DNA of 64,000 bases from Sordariomycetes sp. S80-01Y (GCA_037042185.1 JAXQJY010000030.1:310001-374000), one strand, 5' to 3'. Shown: positions 18,931 through 31,127, counted from the stretch's first letter. Notes: generated by a model from the letters alone, not told the origin. Numbers and translations: made by a program.

Positions 18931-20728
18931 CTGGAGTCAAGCGCGGTAGCCGCATCTTTACTCTTTCAATAAGAATGCATCGATCTCTGAGTGCTTGCAT
19001 CTCAGATCCTGCCAAATATTGAAGCTCTGACTGAGACACGTAGTGACACAAGACGCCACATGACAGTAAGACAGGCCGTCAAGCGTAGCACAGCGCAGTG
19101 ACACCCGCTCAGTTGCACAGCGCAGATCCAGCAGGCCGTCAACATCTGCCATGCTGTGCTCGTCCCGAGAGATCTCCTAAATTAGCAATGACTAAGCGTG
19201 CAGCAACTTTAGAGATATCCGTCAAAGGCTCGCCTTTCGTCCCAGGTCATGCCGGAAGGCCGGGCGAGGACAGCCGGGGATGTGAGAATAAGGGGCCAAA
19301 GCGGGGCCGGGGACCAAGCGGCCGGTGAAAGGTGAAACGGCGATTGTCGATTCGAAGTCGTTTGAGGCATGATTTGGCGGGTTTTGAGGGCGTCTCTCCC
19401 AAGCCCGTTGCGCTTGTGTCTCAGTCTTTGGCATTTTGAGGTCGAGGACAGAGCAACTGCCGGGCCATGATGGGTCGTGCGGACGAACATGGCCTGCACG
19501 CTGGCGTTGTCAAGCGAGCTACCCGAGGATTCCGATTCCGCCATGTCGGTGCCTGATGCCAGCAGCGAGTCAGTGACTTGAGGGGGGTCATGTCTCTCAT
19601 CTTGCACAGGACGCGAGACACGTCGCAGACCCTGATGGCTTTCATGCTGAGCGCCACCCATCATTCAACCATGAGGAGAAGGTCGCGTCGGGTGGCCGGT
19701 GGCTGGGTAGTTGTTTAGCGCCCGAGCCCAAATCTCGTGGCTTCAAGGCTGATGATCCATCATTGGACTGGGCGACCCCTGAGCGCCGACATGTCACCCC
19801 CACTCCCCGGTGGATTCTGCTTGGCTCGTGGGAAGCTTCACACCATCTTGAGTCGCGGAAGCACCAACAGGCGCGTTCCTGGACGCGCCCTGAATCCTCG
19901 CGAGTGAGGGCGGACGTGTAGGTTCTATGCGAGGATCTGTGACTGACGAGATTTGCCGTGATGATTCGGTGCTGATGGTCGTGATCAGGACTGTTACTTC
20001 GTAGGTGCGGCTGTCTCCCGTCTTGGATCCAGCTGAGGGTAGAAGAAGTCCTGTGCTATGATTGGACGCTGTTTTCTTTTTTCGGCATGGCCTGGACGTT
20101 AGCAGAGGGCGGATCCCCTGAGATCCCCTGAGATCCCCTGAGGTCCCCTGAGCGCACACCCGCAGCCCCTAAAGGCGGCCCCTGAAGTCGACAGACCCCT
20201 GTCACTTTGGATGCCATCCGCCATTTTCCCCTTTTCTTTTTTTTTCCCACGAACGGTTTGTCCATCTCCCTCTTGTCTCCTCTTTTCCCTCCAGCAGCCT
20301 TCGCTGTCAGATAAGAGTCGCGAGAAGCAGTCCTCCTCCTTTTCTTCTTTCCTCCGACGATTTCTCGCTGTTTGACGCGTCTCGTCGCCTGCATCTGACC
20401 GTGGGCAACGTCCGCTGCGGCTCGACGCGTGTTTAATTAAAACCTCCCCACCACACCTCCCGTTACCTACTGACGAAACGACACCCTCGCTCCCTTTTTT
20501 CTCCATAAACACCCTTCGCTTCGGATTGTCTCGCGCAGGCCACCCCTTCGAGACTTCCATCATCGCCATCACCACACCTCGAGAGGCTGCGCCGACGCGA
20601 AGAGGAGGAACATCTGGACTACAGCCTATGCAGGCCTGACGACCGTCGACTCCCCCCGGCAGGGCGACACTGCGGTTCGATTCGATACGTGCAATTCATT
20701 GATCGACACCGTTCGATAACCGGACAAT
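18931..20728. other. Long intergenic region before the kinesin gene
   Basis: No frame with a recognisable domain. It is the promoter and long leader of the kinesin gene and carries a cluster of CCCCT words (20115-20200). Confidence 0.55.
20115..20200 (+). promoter_or_regulatory. Cluster of seven CCCCT stress elements, four of them helically phased
   Basis: CCCCT occurs at 20115, 20125, 20135 and 20145 (a 10-base tandem repeat, unit AGATCCCCTG with the last unit changed to AGGTCCCCTG) and again at 20166, 20179 and 20196. CCCCT is the stress response element bound by Msn2/Msn4-type C2H2 zinc-finger factors. The array lies 530-615 bases before the kinesin start. The motif identity is known; action on kinesin is inference. 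Confidence 0.45.
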
Positions 20729-23700
20729 ATGGCTTCATCACCGCCAGCCTCGCCCAGCCCGCATCAGCGGCCACCCAGCCAAATCGCGAGGCCTGGGGCG
20801 AGGAGTAGCAGCCGTCTCAGCATGACCGGTGCGCCTACCAAGACTGCCGCCGGCAGTGGGAGCAGGGCCTCGGACGACGACAGCCGCACCGCGGTCAAAG
20901 TTGGTATGTTGTTCCCTTTCGCGCCCTCTCGTGCGGTTGACTGACTTTCGCAGCCGTTCGTGTGCGCCCGTCTCTAAAGCCAACCGACCCTGGCTACGAA
21001 TTGATCCCCCAGCGATTCCAGCGATCCATGGTCCAAACGACATCGAACACGAGCCTCGCCATCGACTCGCCGCAAGGCCGCAAGTTGTTTGTCTTCGATC
21101 GTGTCTTCGACCCGGATGTGATGCAAGATGGCATCTGGGAATACCTGAGCGATTCTGTCAATGCCTTCACCCAGGGGTACAATGTGTCGCTTCTGGCATA
21201 TGGCCAGTCCGGTGCCGGAAAATCTTACACGATGGGTACTTCTGGTCCGAGCGAGCAACAGGACGAAGAGTTGATGGGTGTCGTGCCTCGTGCTGCTCGA
21301 GCGCTTTTCGAGACCCTCGAGGTTCCCCGTGGATCAGCACCCAAGGCGTCGAACCGAAACTCGCTGTCGCATCTCAAGACCCCGCGAGGTTATGGCCAAC
21401 AAAATGCGCTTGGCGACCGCAACTGGTCGCTCAAGGCGACATACGTTGAGATCTACAATGAGCAGCTGCGCGATCTTCTGGTATCGGATACAACACCTCT
21501 CGGTGAGCGCAGCAATGTTGCGATTCGAGAGGATGTTAAAGGCAACATCATTCTGACGGGTCTTCGTCAAGTCGACGTAACCTCGGTCGAGGACCTCATG
21601 AACGCTCTGAACTTTGGTTCTTCCATCCGCCAGACCGACGCCACAGCAATCAACGCCAAGTCCTCCCGATCTCACGCTGTCTTCTCCCTCAACCTGGTTC
21701 AACGGCGTAGCAAGCCTACTTCCACTGCCGAGAAGCGTTTTAGTGTACCGCTGGAAGCCATGTCTGGCCACGAGGCCATGGTGACGACGGACAGCAAGTT
21801 GCACTTCGTCGATCTCGCTGGCAGTGAACGTCTCAAGAACACCGGTGCCCACGGCGAAAGGGCAAAAGAGGGTATCTCCATCAACGCCGGCTTGGCCTCG
21901 CTTGGAAAGGTCATCAGCCAGCTGTCCTCACGCCAGTCCGGCTCCCACGTGTCGTACCGCGACTCCAAGTTGACCCGTCTACTTCAAGACTCTCTGGGCG
22001 GCAACGCCATCACATACATGATTGCTTGTGTAACACCAGCCGAGTTCCACCTGAGTGAAACGCTCAACACAGTCCAGTACGCGCAGCGTGCGCGCGCGAT
22101 CCAGTCGAAGCCCCGGATACAAGAGCTTGAGGAGGGCGACAAGCAGGCTGTCATCGACCGACTCAAGGCCGAGGTTTCCTTCCTCCGTGAACAGATCAGA
22201 CAGAACGCAAACCGTGGGGAATCAAGTCCCCGCCGCGCCACCGCTTTGAACGAAAAGTCTGATCGCCAGAGCGAGCGCGAGTCGGAGCTCCAGAACCAGC
22301 TGCTTGACACGCAGGAGAACTACACCGCTCTCAGTCAGCGTCACGCGAAGTTAATAGCAGAGCTGGCCAAGGCCCGCGAGGATGAATCCGGACAGCACAT
22401 GGATGGCGACGCGACAGACAGCGCTGACGATCGCATCAACCGATCCAACTCCTTCGCTCAAGCCGTTGAGCAAGTTGTCATGGAATACGAAAAGACCATT
22501 CAATCTCTCGAGCAGTCCTTGTCCAGCACTCGCGGCACTTTGTCTTCCACAGAAGCTAATCTGCTCGAGAAAGAGACCAAGTGTGCCTACACCGAGACGA
22601 TCAACGCCCAGCTTCAGGCTCGTTTGAGCAAACTCATGGACCGCGAGACGAACACCGAGAACTACCTACACGATCTCGAGGCCAAGCTCGACGGCCACAC
22701 CAGCGGCGAGGAGAAGAATGCGACCATCATCATGGAGCTGCGCAAGGAGATTGCGCGTGTGCGCGAGAACGAAGCGTCCTGCGAAGACTACATCTCCACT
22801 TTGGAGGAGCGCTTGGCTGAGTCTGATCAAGATGCTGAGTTGATGCAGCGCGAGATCGACCGCCTTGAGCAGGTCGTAGAGCGTCAACGATCTCTTGGTA
22901 AGCTCGACACCCTCCTGCACGACCTGGACAACGTCCAGGAAGCGAAGCAACCTGAACCTGAAGTGCAACCTGCAAGCAACGGAACCCGCCGACGTAGTAG
23001 TACCGCTGGACACTCCCGAGCTCAATCACATGTCAGCCGCCACAGCCAGGTGGAAGACCCTATACCCGAAGAGGGCGAGGACGGCGAAGGTGCGCCTCAG
23101 ATCGCCACAGTCAAGGAGGAGACCGAAGACAGCACTGTCGAGCCCGAGGACCAGGTTCAGCCCGAGAACAACGCTCAGGCACGGTACGTCCAAGACAAGC
23201 TTGAGAATGTCACACAGGAGCTGCTCGACCTCCGCGTCGACCATGAGACGACCGTCAACCAATATGACATGCTGCACGCCAAATACGAAGAGGCCATGGC
23301 CAAGGTGGCGGAGCTCCAGGACACAATCGACGAAGCCAAGCACAGCAAGCAGCGTGCTCGCGATTCCGTTATTTCCGAGGCTCCAGAACGCCCGGAGTCT
23401 TTTTTATCGGAGGAGAAGGGGAGCGACTCGAAGACTGGCGTGCGTTCTTCTGTTTCGCGATCGCTCTCCTCGGAGCTATCATCAGCTATGGACTCGCCTG
23501 CTACCATGGACACCTCCGCGAATGGTGATGTAGACTCAGAGGACGAGACCGCCACGACCAAGCCTGGTGCCTCGACCGAGGACCTAACACGTGCTCAATC
23601 ACCCGCGTTCCACGAGGCGACGGACAAATCTCAGTTTGACGAGGAGTTGCTCCGCCTGAGGGCGCTCGCTGAGGAGCGTGAGATCTCCGAGAAGGAGCTC

Positions 23701-26016
23701 GCAAACCGCTATGCCGAGCTCGAGAGCAAACACGCACACACCCTGGACATGGTAGAGGAGCTCAAGTCTGAAGTTGAGAGGGCCAGGGAAGCCAGCTCAC
23801 CCAGCCCCAGCACACCCATCATTCGTCGCAAGTCAAGCCAGAATCTGCTCATCGACCGCGCTCACCGGTCCTTCGCGTCTCTTCGAAACATCGCAGCCGA
23901 AAACTTCGAGGGTAAGCCCGACACCATGCAAAATTTCGAAGTCAACATCAACGCTGCCATGCACGAGCTGCACTCCCGCAGTGAGCGCATTCAGGAGCTC
24001 GAAGCCGATGTCGAGAGCGCCAGAAAGGAAATGGAGACTAAGATGACCATCATTTCCGGCCTTACTCGCGAGCGGTCCAGCTTGAAGTCCAGCCCGATGG
24101 ACATGTCTATGCTGGCGAACCTGCGCGATCAGCTTGAGCAGAGCGAGAGGCAGATGAACGCTATGCGCGAGGCTCATGCCACCCGCGAGTCGGAACTTGT
24201 TGCCGAATTAGAGACTCTGCGCAACGCCGTTGTTGCTGAGCCTGAAGTTAATGGCGCTGCGGACAAGGACCTTAGCGGTGAGAAGATTGCCCAGCTTGAG
24301 GGTGAGCTTGCCGACTGGGAGGGCAAGCACAAGGCTGCCCTTGCCTTGATGGAGGGCAAGGAGACTGAGCTGCGCGCTACGATTGACCAGCTTGAGACCG
24401 AGGTTGAGTCTGCAAACAGCAAGCTCGCCGAGGCCCAAGCCGCTTCTCCCGTTGAGAAGGACGAGGCCACCAGGGAAGCAGAGGAGAAGCAAAACAACCT
24501 GCTTAAGTTCCTTCGCAACGAGATCGACGAGTACAAGGCCATCATTAACAGCAACGCGACCAAGGTCGCTGAGCTGGAGAAGGCCCACGCCGATGTCAAG
24601 GCCGAACTTACCGAGGCTACCCAAGCCCACGCTGCTGCCACCGCTGAGCTCGACAGCTTGAAGAAGGCTCGTGATTCTGAGCTGGCGGAGGCCGACAAAG
24701 CTCGCGAGGCGTCTGCTGGCGACAACCAAGTGTTTGTCTCCAAGCTCGAGGACCAAATTGCTTCGCATGAGCAAGCAGCCAAGGCTCACGAGGAGGCCAT
24801 GGAGCAGCTCAAGAACTCGCACTCGCAGGAGCTGACTGAGCTGAAGACACGTGAGCAGAAGGGCTACGAGGAGCAGATGGAGGTTTTGCTGAACGAGCAT
24901 TCCGAGTCCATCCAAAAGCTGGAGTCGGAGCTTCAAGGAGCACGCGACGAGCTGATGAGCGTTGCCACCATGGTCGCCAGCGCGATCGGTGTCGAAGCCA
25001 GCACCGAGAAACTCAACGAGCACATCGAGGCATTGGTCGCCAACCAGAAGGACCTGGCTGATGAGCGCAAGAAGACGGGTGAGATGGAGTCACACCTCTC
25101 CGAGCTGACTACGATCAACGAGACCATCATGAAGGATCTCGAGGCTGCGAAGCAGGCCCTGTCCGAGGTGGTACCTGAGAGTGGATCGACGGTGGTCGCC
25201 CAGGTCACGGCTGTCAAGACCAAGCTCACTGATCTCGAAGGCCGCAACAAGAAGAACAGCCGCCTTGTTGAAGAGCTCGAGGAGCAGCTGCAGAACAACT
25301 TCGACGAAGCCCAGATGACCAACAACCGCCTCAGCACTCTGCAGAGCGAGCGCAACTCGCAGATCGAGGAGTCGTCGGCGGTGCGCGGTCGCATCCAAGC
25401 TGAGCTGGACACCATCCGCGAGGAGTACGCTTCGCTTCAGGCCAAGTACGAGGAAGTCGCCGAGGTCAAGCGCTCGAACTCCAACTCGACGGTCCGCAAG
25501 AGTGCCTCGCACGCTTCTCTCCCCTCGCCTCCTCCGGCCATCCCTCTGCCACCGCTGCCCAACGGCGCTCAATCGCCACCTCCCGGCATGAACGGCATGC
25601 CGCCCAGCTCACCCACCTCCAGCTCCCGCCCACCGAGCAAGGACATCAACAGCATCTCCCAAATTACGGAAGACCAGGAAGCCCGCATCCGCACCATCGA
25701 GAAGCACCTCTACGCGGAGCGCCAGCTGACGCAAACCCTCGAGGAAGCGCTGACCGACCTGGAGAAGCAGTCCAACAAGGTCAAGGCCGACTGCGACGCC
25801 TGGAAGAAGAAGGCGTCGGAGCTCGAGCAGGAGCTCAAGGACGCCCGGGACCGGCCCACGCCCGACAACCACCACGACAACCGCTGGAGCCTGCAGGCTG
25901 TCGAGGAGGAGCGTAAGAAGCGCCAGGCGGCCGAGGCTGCGCGCAAGCAGCTCGAAGAGCGCATGAACGCCATCAACAAGGGCAAGAAGAAGAAGGGCAG
26001 CCTGAACTGCTTCTAG
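20729..26016 (+). CDS. Large kinesin motor protein, N-terminal motor with long coiled coil
   Basis: Exons 20729-20903 and 20954-26016; the 50-base phase-1 intron joins TAVKV to AVRVRPSLKP. Product 1745 residues. A Ser/Pro/Arg-rich leader of about 55 residues precedes the motor (about 57-440), which has P-loop GQSGAGKS at 142-149, switch I SSRSHAVFSL, switch II DLAGSERLKNTG, and the microtubule-facing SYRDSKLTRLLQDSLGGNA. The neck RAIQSKPRIQELEEGDK follows. From about 450 to the end there are long heptad coils broken by disordered acidic and Ser-rich parts (about 740-920) and a Pro-rich patch (PPPAIPLPPLPNG) near 1575. It ends GKKKKGSLNCF with a Cys one residue from the C-terminus. An N-terminal motor predicts plus-end movement. 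The subfamily is not certain; no FHA or PH domain is seen, which argues against kinesin-3, and a kinesin-4/chromokinesin-like role is possible. Confidence 0.92.
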
Positions 26017-26628
26017 ATGGGGCTGCGCTGCTTCTGAAGAGGCCACACTTAATCCCATGACGACCCTGGCGATTCGTTTCAACCACTTTTATCTGCTACT
26101 TTACCCGCATTGGCTGTTTTGGCCGACGCCTGATTTGGCACTATTCGATTTTGGCCGGAGTTTGGAATGGACGGTCTTTTGTTTTGCTTGCGCGGAAGAA
26201 AAAGTATACCACACTACACACACGCCTGCTCGACGCACAATGAGAGATGTACCTATTCCCCCCTTCACCTCTATACTTTTTTTGTTTTCCTTCATACTAC
26301 TACCATCACTACATATTCACGACTGTCCTTTGCTCACTGCCTGTTATGCCCGGTCCTCTTACGCTTTTCTTGAGAAGGAGGGGGCTTTATGTAATTCCCT
26401 TGTTGCTGCGGTGCGAATGAGAGGCACGCCGTGGAGGAGGAGGAAGAAGAAGATGGATGATTCTCACGATATATCCCGCGCCCAGCCCCAACGCTGACTG
26501 GGCGGCTGTGACGGATAGATAGATGAGCTGCTGCTGTATCTGTACCCCCTCGAGGGCCAATTTGACATATCTTACTTTATCGATCCTCTGCTGCTGCTGC
26601 TGCTGCTGCTGCCGCTGCTCGTCGCGTG
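26017..26628. other. Convergent trailer region of kinesin and ATL genes
   Basis: Non-coding T/C-rich sequence; includes a CTG triplet run near the ATL stop. Confidence 0.6.
26588..26617 (+). repeat. (CTG)8-CCG-CTG triplet repeat
   Basis: Eight exact CTG units, then CCG and CTG. It lies about a dozen bases beyond the ATL stop codon, so it is CAG in the ATL transcript's 3' untranslated part. Confidence 0.9.
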
Positions 26629-27130
26629 TCATGACCCCTCCTCAGCCGCAATGGAGGGGAGATCCTCCGGGAACCAGCCAAAGTCCTTGAAGTCCACGCT
26701 CAGCTCACCCATTGCGTTCTCGGTGACGGTCACGCCCTCTGCCCTGAGCGCCTCTGCCTGGTTCTGAGCGCCCGACGGCTGCGACCTGAAGCTGTTAGTC
26801 TCTAAAAAAGGGGGCGTGAGGCCGGGCTGGCGCACCGCGGCGATATGATGCCCTTTGCGTTGATGACGCGCTGCCACGGCACGTTCTGGTTGTGGTAGCG
26901 GTGCTCGGGGTCCGAGGAGAGGTGCTTCAAACAGACTCCCACCTGGCGCGGCCGCTGAGCTGGCGGGAGTCGTCAGCCGCGTATCCTTTGACCGACATCG
27001 CGGTGCTCAACTCACGGGTTCCGACGAGGTAGGCAATGTGTCCGTAGGTCGTCACCCTGCCGTAGGGGATCTCCTGGATGGCGGCGTAGACGCCGTAGAA
27101 GAAGGCTTCTGCTTCGTCCGAGCGCGGCAT
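26629..27130 (-). CDS. Alkyltransferase-like (ATL) DNA-repair protein
   Basis: Three exons on the minus strand: 27130-27016, 26959-26836, 26785-26629; introns are phase 1 (GTGAGT) and phase 2 (GTGCGC...TTCAG). Product 131 residues: YGVYAAIQEIPYGRVTTYG, then PRQVGVCLKHL, then NVPWQRVINAKGIIS, and a tail of about 50 residues with AEALRAEGVTVTE. It has the DNA-binding fold of O6-alkylguanine-DNA alkyltransferase, but the acceptor Cys of PCHRV is Trp (PWQRV). This is the hallmark of ATL proteins such as fission-yeast Atl1, which bind O6-alkylguanine without removing the alkyl group and channel it to nucleotide-excision repair. The helix-turn-helix Arg and flipped-base Tyr region are conserved. 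Both introns are needed for the domain; read without splicing the frame breaks. Confidence 0.9.
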
Positions 27131-28011
27131 GACGGGAGACGGAGTGGCATGTGGATGCCTTTTGATCTTGGGGTGAAGGTGGTGGTGACATGGGCAGGGC
27201 GTATGTGCCGTGGTGCTGTTTTCGATAGGTGCATACTTTCTTCCGACGCATAGTCTGAGATATCCCCCACCCGCCCCCTTTTTGCAAGATTGAGAACAAC
27301 CTTCTGCATCTTTACCCCTTAGGATTGATCTCTTTTCGAAACTTTCTTGAATTGCGCGATAGATTCTGACAACTCTTGATTGGGAGATGTATCTCGCCGG
27401 AAAGGACCCTCCTCATCCGCGGCCGGCGCCAACGTGTGGCGAGCGTACGACTCCATCCATTCAACACCCTACTCAGACTTCTACTACTATTGGCCTAGAG
27501 CAGAAGCATGGAAAACATTGCAGTGATTGCAGTCATCGTAGCTTCCGTGATCACTCATTCATCTTAGAAGTGCGTCGGCTTTTACCCCTAGAGAACGCTT
27601 GTAGAACAAAAAGATGTACGCTAGGCTAGAAGAGCGTTGCCTCATGCCAAGGCCACGGCAACTTCAGTCATAGCACAGAAACAAAGCAACGCACAACGAT
27701 AAGCTCACACAATCTCGATGCCTGCAACCCTCACAAAATGAGATCGGTGGCGAGCGACATCACTCCCATCCCAGACGATAAGACCCCCCCGTGCTGACTG
27801 AGAACCAGGATTAGGCACCAGCTTCTTCCCCGGGCTCCGGAGCCGGACTCCACCCCGGACGCGGGGGACGCCCTTCCAATCCTGGAATATGACAATCTGA
27901 CTGGATTTGATTTCGCTCTGCTCAACTCTCTTTCTCTTCTCTACACCTCCTGCTCTGCTCACATTTTGCCTCTGGTTTGGCTGCAACACACAGCAAACAC
28001 CCGCGACCAAA
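27131..28011. other. Divergent promoter, ATL and sugar transporter
   Basis: No coding sequence seen. An open frame before the transporter ATG at 28012 (from 27907) has no conserved content. Confidence 0.55.
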
Positions 28012-29619
28012 ATGCCATCCGCAAAGCCCTTCTCAAACTATGTCTCCGCCTCCATCGCTCTCTCCTTCGCCGGCTTCCTCAATGGCTACGACACGGGCTC
28101 CATAGGCGCCATCGCCCAGATGGACCAGTTCCGCGACACGGTGGGCCACCTGTCCGCCACGATGCTCGGTATCACCGTCTCCATGGTGATGCTCACGGCC
28201 GCCGTGCCCTCGCTCGTCGCCGGTCAGCTGGCGGACAAGCACGGCCGTCTGAAGATCATCGGGCCCGGAGCCGCCATGTTCGGCATCGGCGCCGTGCTGC
28301 AAGCTTCGTCCTTTGGGCTGGGCCAGTTCATCACCGGGCGGGCCATCAGCGGCGCCGGGATGGGCATGTTCCTCGCCAACGTGTCCGTCTACATCACCGA
28401 GATCGCGCCCCTGCGGAGAAGAGGTCGTCTGGCGGCCATGCCGCAGTTCATGGCCGCCGCGGGCATCTGCGTCGGCTACTTCTGCTGCTTCGGCACCGCG
28501 GGCCTCAAGTCGAGCTTTGCCTGGCGGCTGCCCTTTGTAGTCATGATTGCCGTGTCCTTCATGCTGGCCCTGGTGTGTCTGGCCCTGCCCGAGTCGCCGC
28601 GCTGGCTGCTGCTGCACGGCAGGACGGACGAGGCCAGGGCTGCCGTCGCCTTGCTGGATTTCGACATGGACGAGGCCCGGAGGGACTTTTTGGACACTCC
28701 GCAGGAGGTGACGAGCCTGTCGACGAGGCAGAGCTATGCTCTGCTTTTCAGGGCCGCTTACAGGCAGAGGACGTTGCTGGCGCTCTTCATCTTGAGCATG
28801 ACGCAGCTTTCTGGCATCGACGCAATCACATATGTAAGAGCTCTCGGCTGTTTATGAAGCATATTGCTAACAGTAAAACAGTATGCGCCTGCGCTCTTCG
28901 CGCAGGCCGGTATCTCCTCCGGCTCGTCGACCTTAGTAGCGTCGGGCGTCTCCTCCATCACCATGCTGCTCATCTCCATCCCCGCCTTCATGCTCGCCGA
29001 CAGATGGGGGCGTCGCACCTCCATCATCAGCGGCGGCTTCGGTCTGTGCAGCATCATGATCCTCATGGGCAGCCTCTACGCTTCGGGCGCCGTCCAGCCC
29101 AACGGCATCGCACGCTGGGTCGTCGTGGTCTGCGTCTTCCTGTTCGGAATGATCTTCTGCGCGACCTGGGGCATCGCCGCCAAGATCTACGCCAGCGAGA
29201 TCCAGCCTGGCAACACACGCGCCGCCGCCAACTCGGTCGGCATGGCCTTCAGCTTCTTCACCAACTGGATCGTCACGCTCATCACGCCCATCCTGCTCGA
29301 CGCCTCGGCCTACGGCGCCTACTTCCTCTTTGGCGGCATCGCCCTGTTCAATGTCATCTTCCTGATGTATGCTATGCCTGAGACCAGGGGTCGCTCGCTG
29401 GAGAACATACAGACCGACTTCAGACGCCCCGGCTTCTCGAACGTCGCGAGCATGCTGCGTCCGTTTGGGCTTCGACGCCGCGGTGCTGGCGCTCAACAGC
29501 AGCAGCCGGCGCCCATCCTGCAGGGCATCGAGCTGCAGAATCGAGGGGATCCTGCTGCTGCCAGTGCCATCAGTCTGGAGAGCGCTGCGAGGAGCATCAG
29601 GATGGAGGTTGCTCCGTGA
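28012..29619 (+). CDS. Major facilitator superfamily sugar transporter
   Basis: Exons 28012-28833 and 28882-29619; the 48-base intron is phase 0 and joins SGIDAITY to YAPALFAQAG. Product 519 residues with 12 predicted helices. Sugar-porter signatures: NGYDTGSIGA in helix 1, DKHGRLKIIG between helices 2 and 3, GRAISGAGMGMFLANVSVYI with TEIAPLRRRGRL in helices 4-5, PESPRWLLLHGR before the central loop, ADRWGRR in the second half, and PETRGRSLENI after helix 12. Such proteins carry hexoses, pentoses or quinate by proton symport in the plasma membrane; the substrate is not readable here. The N-terminal tail before helix 1 is short (about 13 residues). The C-terminal tail is Gln/Pro rich. Start at 28012 matches the family; upstream residues do not. 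Confidence 0.92.
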
Positions 29620-29937
29620 AGGGGTTTCTACCGAGCAATAGCTGGCTGGTAGAATGGGCATTCTTGAACATAAGATGAGGTATATGAGTTCTATGTTGAT
29701 ACACTGTGAGGGAGGATGGTTCAAATTGTTGATCTCTCAATTTCGCTTCTTTAGAAAGGGATAGATTAGACGGTCATTCTCACGGGCGTAGGGTCGGACC
29801 ACGAACGATGACGGCTCTTACGAAAAGGAGGATTCATTAAACTATGAGAAAAGAGCGAATTCGAAGATAATGCTATCTCACTCGGCGTCTACCAGGTCTC
29901 GTCAGACCGGGCGCTCGTCCCCAGCGCCGCGCCGCCA
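29620..29937. other. Convergent trailer region
   Basis: Short AT-rich non-coding stretch between the transporter and lectin stops. Confidence 0.6.
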
Positions 29938-30528
29938 CTAATTGTTGCCCTTGGTCGGGTCGTACGAGTCCCCAGAAGGGCAGTCCGAGTACGAGGCCAT
30001 GCTGCCAAAGCACCTCAGCTGCCCGCTAAAGTTGTGGATGAAGTCGTTGAGGTTGACCTCGTTGGAGTAGACCTGCGGCGACCTGGCGTGGTCCGGGTAG
30101 CAGAAGCAGTGCATCTTCCTGCCCCCGTCCGTCAGCCGGCAGTACGAGCAGGACCTGTGAAAGGCGCCGCCCTCGGCCGGCTTGAGGATCCCGCCCCTGT
30201 TCATCAGGCAGTCCCCCAGCTCCAGGCTCGAGCACTTCTCGTTCCCGACCAGGTCCCAGCACCGGGCCGTGAGGAGCGGCGACTCGAGGTACGGCTCGAT
30301 GGTGTTCTTCTTTTCGTCCTTGTCGTTGTCGGCCTCGGAGAGCGTGTAGGTGATGTCGTAGCATTTGTTGTCGAAGAAGCCGCCCCAGGTGTCTGCGCGG
30401 GCGTCTAGCGCGGAGGGCGGCAGGGCGGTGGTGAGGTTGGTGATGGAGGCGAAGGCGGGAGGGGGAGGCGTGGCGGCCGTCAGGACGGGGCCGGCGATGA
30501 TGATGGAAGTAAGTGTTCTGAACAGCAT
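29938..30528 (-). CDS. Secreted cyanovirin-N-like (CVNH) protein
   Basis: Single exon, 196 residues. Residues 1-19 are a signal peptide. After a Pro/Ala/Thr-rich linker two tandem repeats appear, as in the CVNH lectin fold. Repeat 1 (about 52-118): NKCYDIT ... LLTARCWDL ... SSLELGDCLMNRGGILKP. Repeat 2 (about 123-173): FHRSCSYCRLT ... MHCFCYP ... SNEVNLNDFIHNFSGQLRC. The L(D/E)L..C(I/L)xNxxGxL pattern and the paired Cys follow cyanovirin-N, which binds high-mannose glycans. Additional cysteines (107, 130, 141, 143, 173, 183) suggest extra disulfides fitting a secreted protein. The insert EADNDKDEKKN widens the first repeat. A mannose-binding role at the cell surface or toward a host is inference; fold assignment comes from my alignment by eye. 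Confidence 0.72.
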   Translation of the reverse strand: MLFRTLTSIIIAGPVLTAATPPPPAFASITNLTTALPPSALDARADTWGGFFDNKCYDITYTLSEADNDKDEKKNTIEPYLESPLLTARCWDLVGNEKCSSLELGDCLMNRGGILKPAEGGAFHRSCSYCRLTDGGRKMHCFCYPDHARSPQVYSNEVNLNDFIHNFSGQLRCFGSMASYSDCPSGDSYDPTKGNN

Positions 30529-31127
30529 GGTGCTTCTGTCTTGCGGGTTTGTGAATTTTGCGTTTTCGTGTTTTGGGGTTCTCACTGTGACCGTAACGTA
30601 ACTGATGAAGCGTCTTGATGTATTTGAGAAAAAGGGGTGAGCTACTGCTGGCGATATCGACCATCTTATGCTCACCCAACCTGCCTCTCCTCTAGCCTTG
30701 TTCTCATAACTCTGCTAATAAAAAGAAAAACCCTCGCGGCGAAATATTCTTGGCATTCTGACTTTTCGCATGCATCGACTGCCTTTTCCGAGTGAACAAC
30801 GTCTCCTCGCAGGACCAGCCATCGATTCGGACCCGAGCTGCTTCGAGTCTTGGTATTATACTCCCAAGGCATAATATCAAGCCCATAGGAAAACACCCTC
30901 GTCGTTCAGTGCTTGTTCTGCCTTACGTCTGCAGTGTCCTTCTTCCACCGCCCAACCTCGACGTCAGGGGGCGCCGCACGAGCCAGCGCCCAGCCCAACC
31001 ACCAACACAACAAAGGCGCACGGCACGAAATTTCAAACACGCTGCTAAATACGTGAAGTTCCTTTTTTTGATTCATTAATTTTTTTAATTATTTTTTAAT
31101 TTTCACTTGGCCTTCGCTTTCAAGCGC
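30529..31127. other. Intergenic, no gene seen
   Basis: Lectin promoter on the right side of its start, then a strongly T/A-rich trailer (31060-31105) just after the reductase stop. Confidence 0.6.

Noticed and set aside
19209-19664. 151-residue minus-strand frame before the kinesin gene
   Set aside because: Low-quality composition, no conserved block, weak start context.
20111-20150. Short tandem repeat considered as a CRISPR-like array
   Set aside because: Ten-base units without spacers in a eukaryotic genome; explained as a minisatellite of stress elements.
24174-25572. Several long antisense frames across the kinesin coiled coil
   Set aside because: Leu/Ser-rich reverse readings of Glu/Lys heptads; no own features.
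27966-29381. 471-residue frame overlapping the sugar transporter in another frame
   Set aside because: His/Arg-rich composition typical of an out-of-frame reading of GC-rich membrane-protein DNA.
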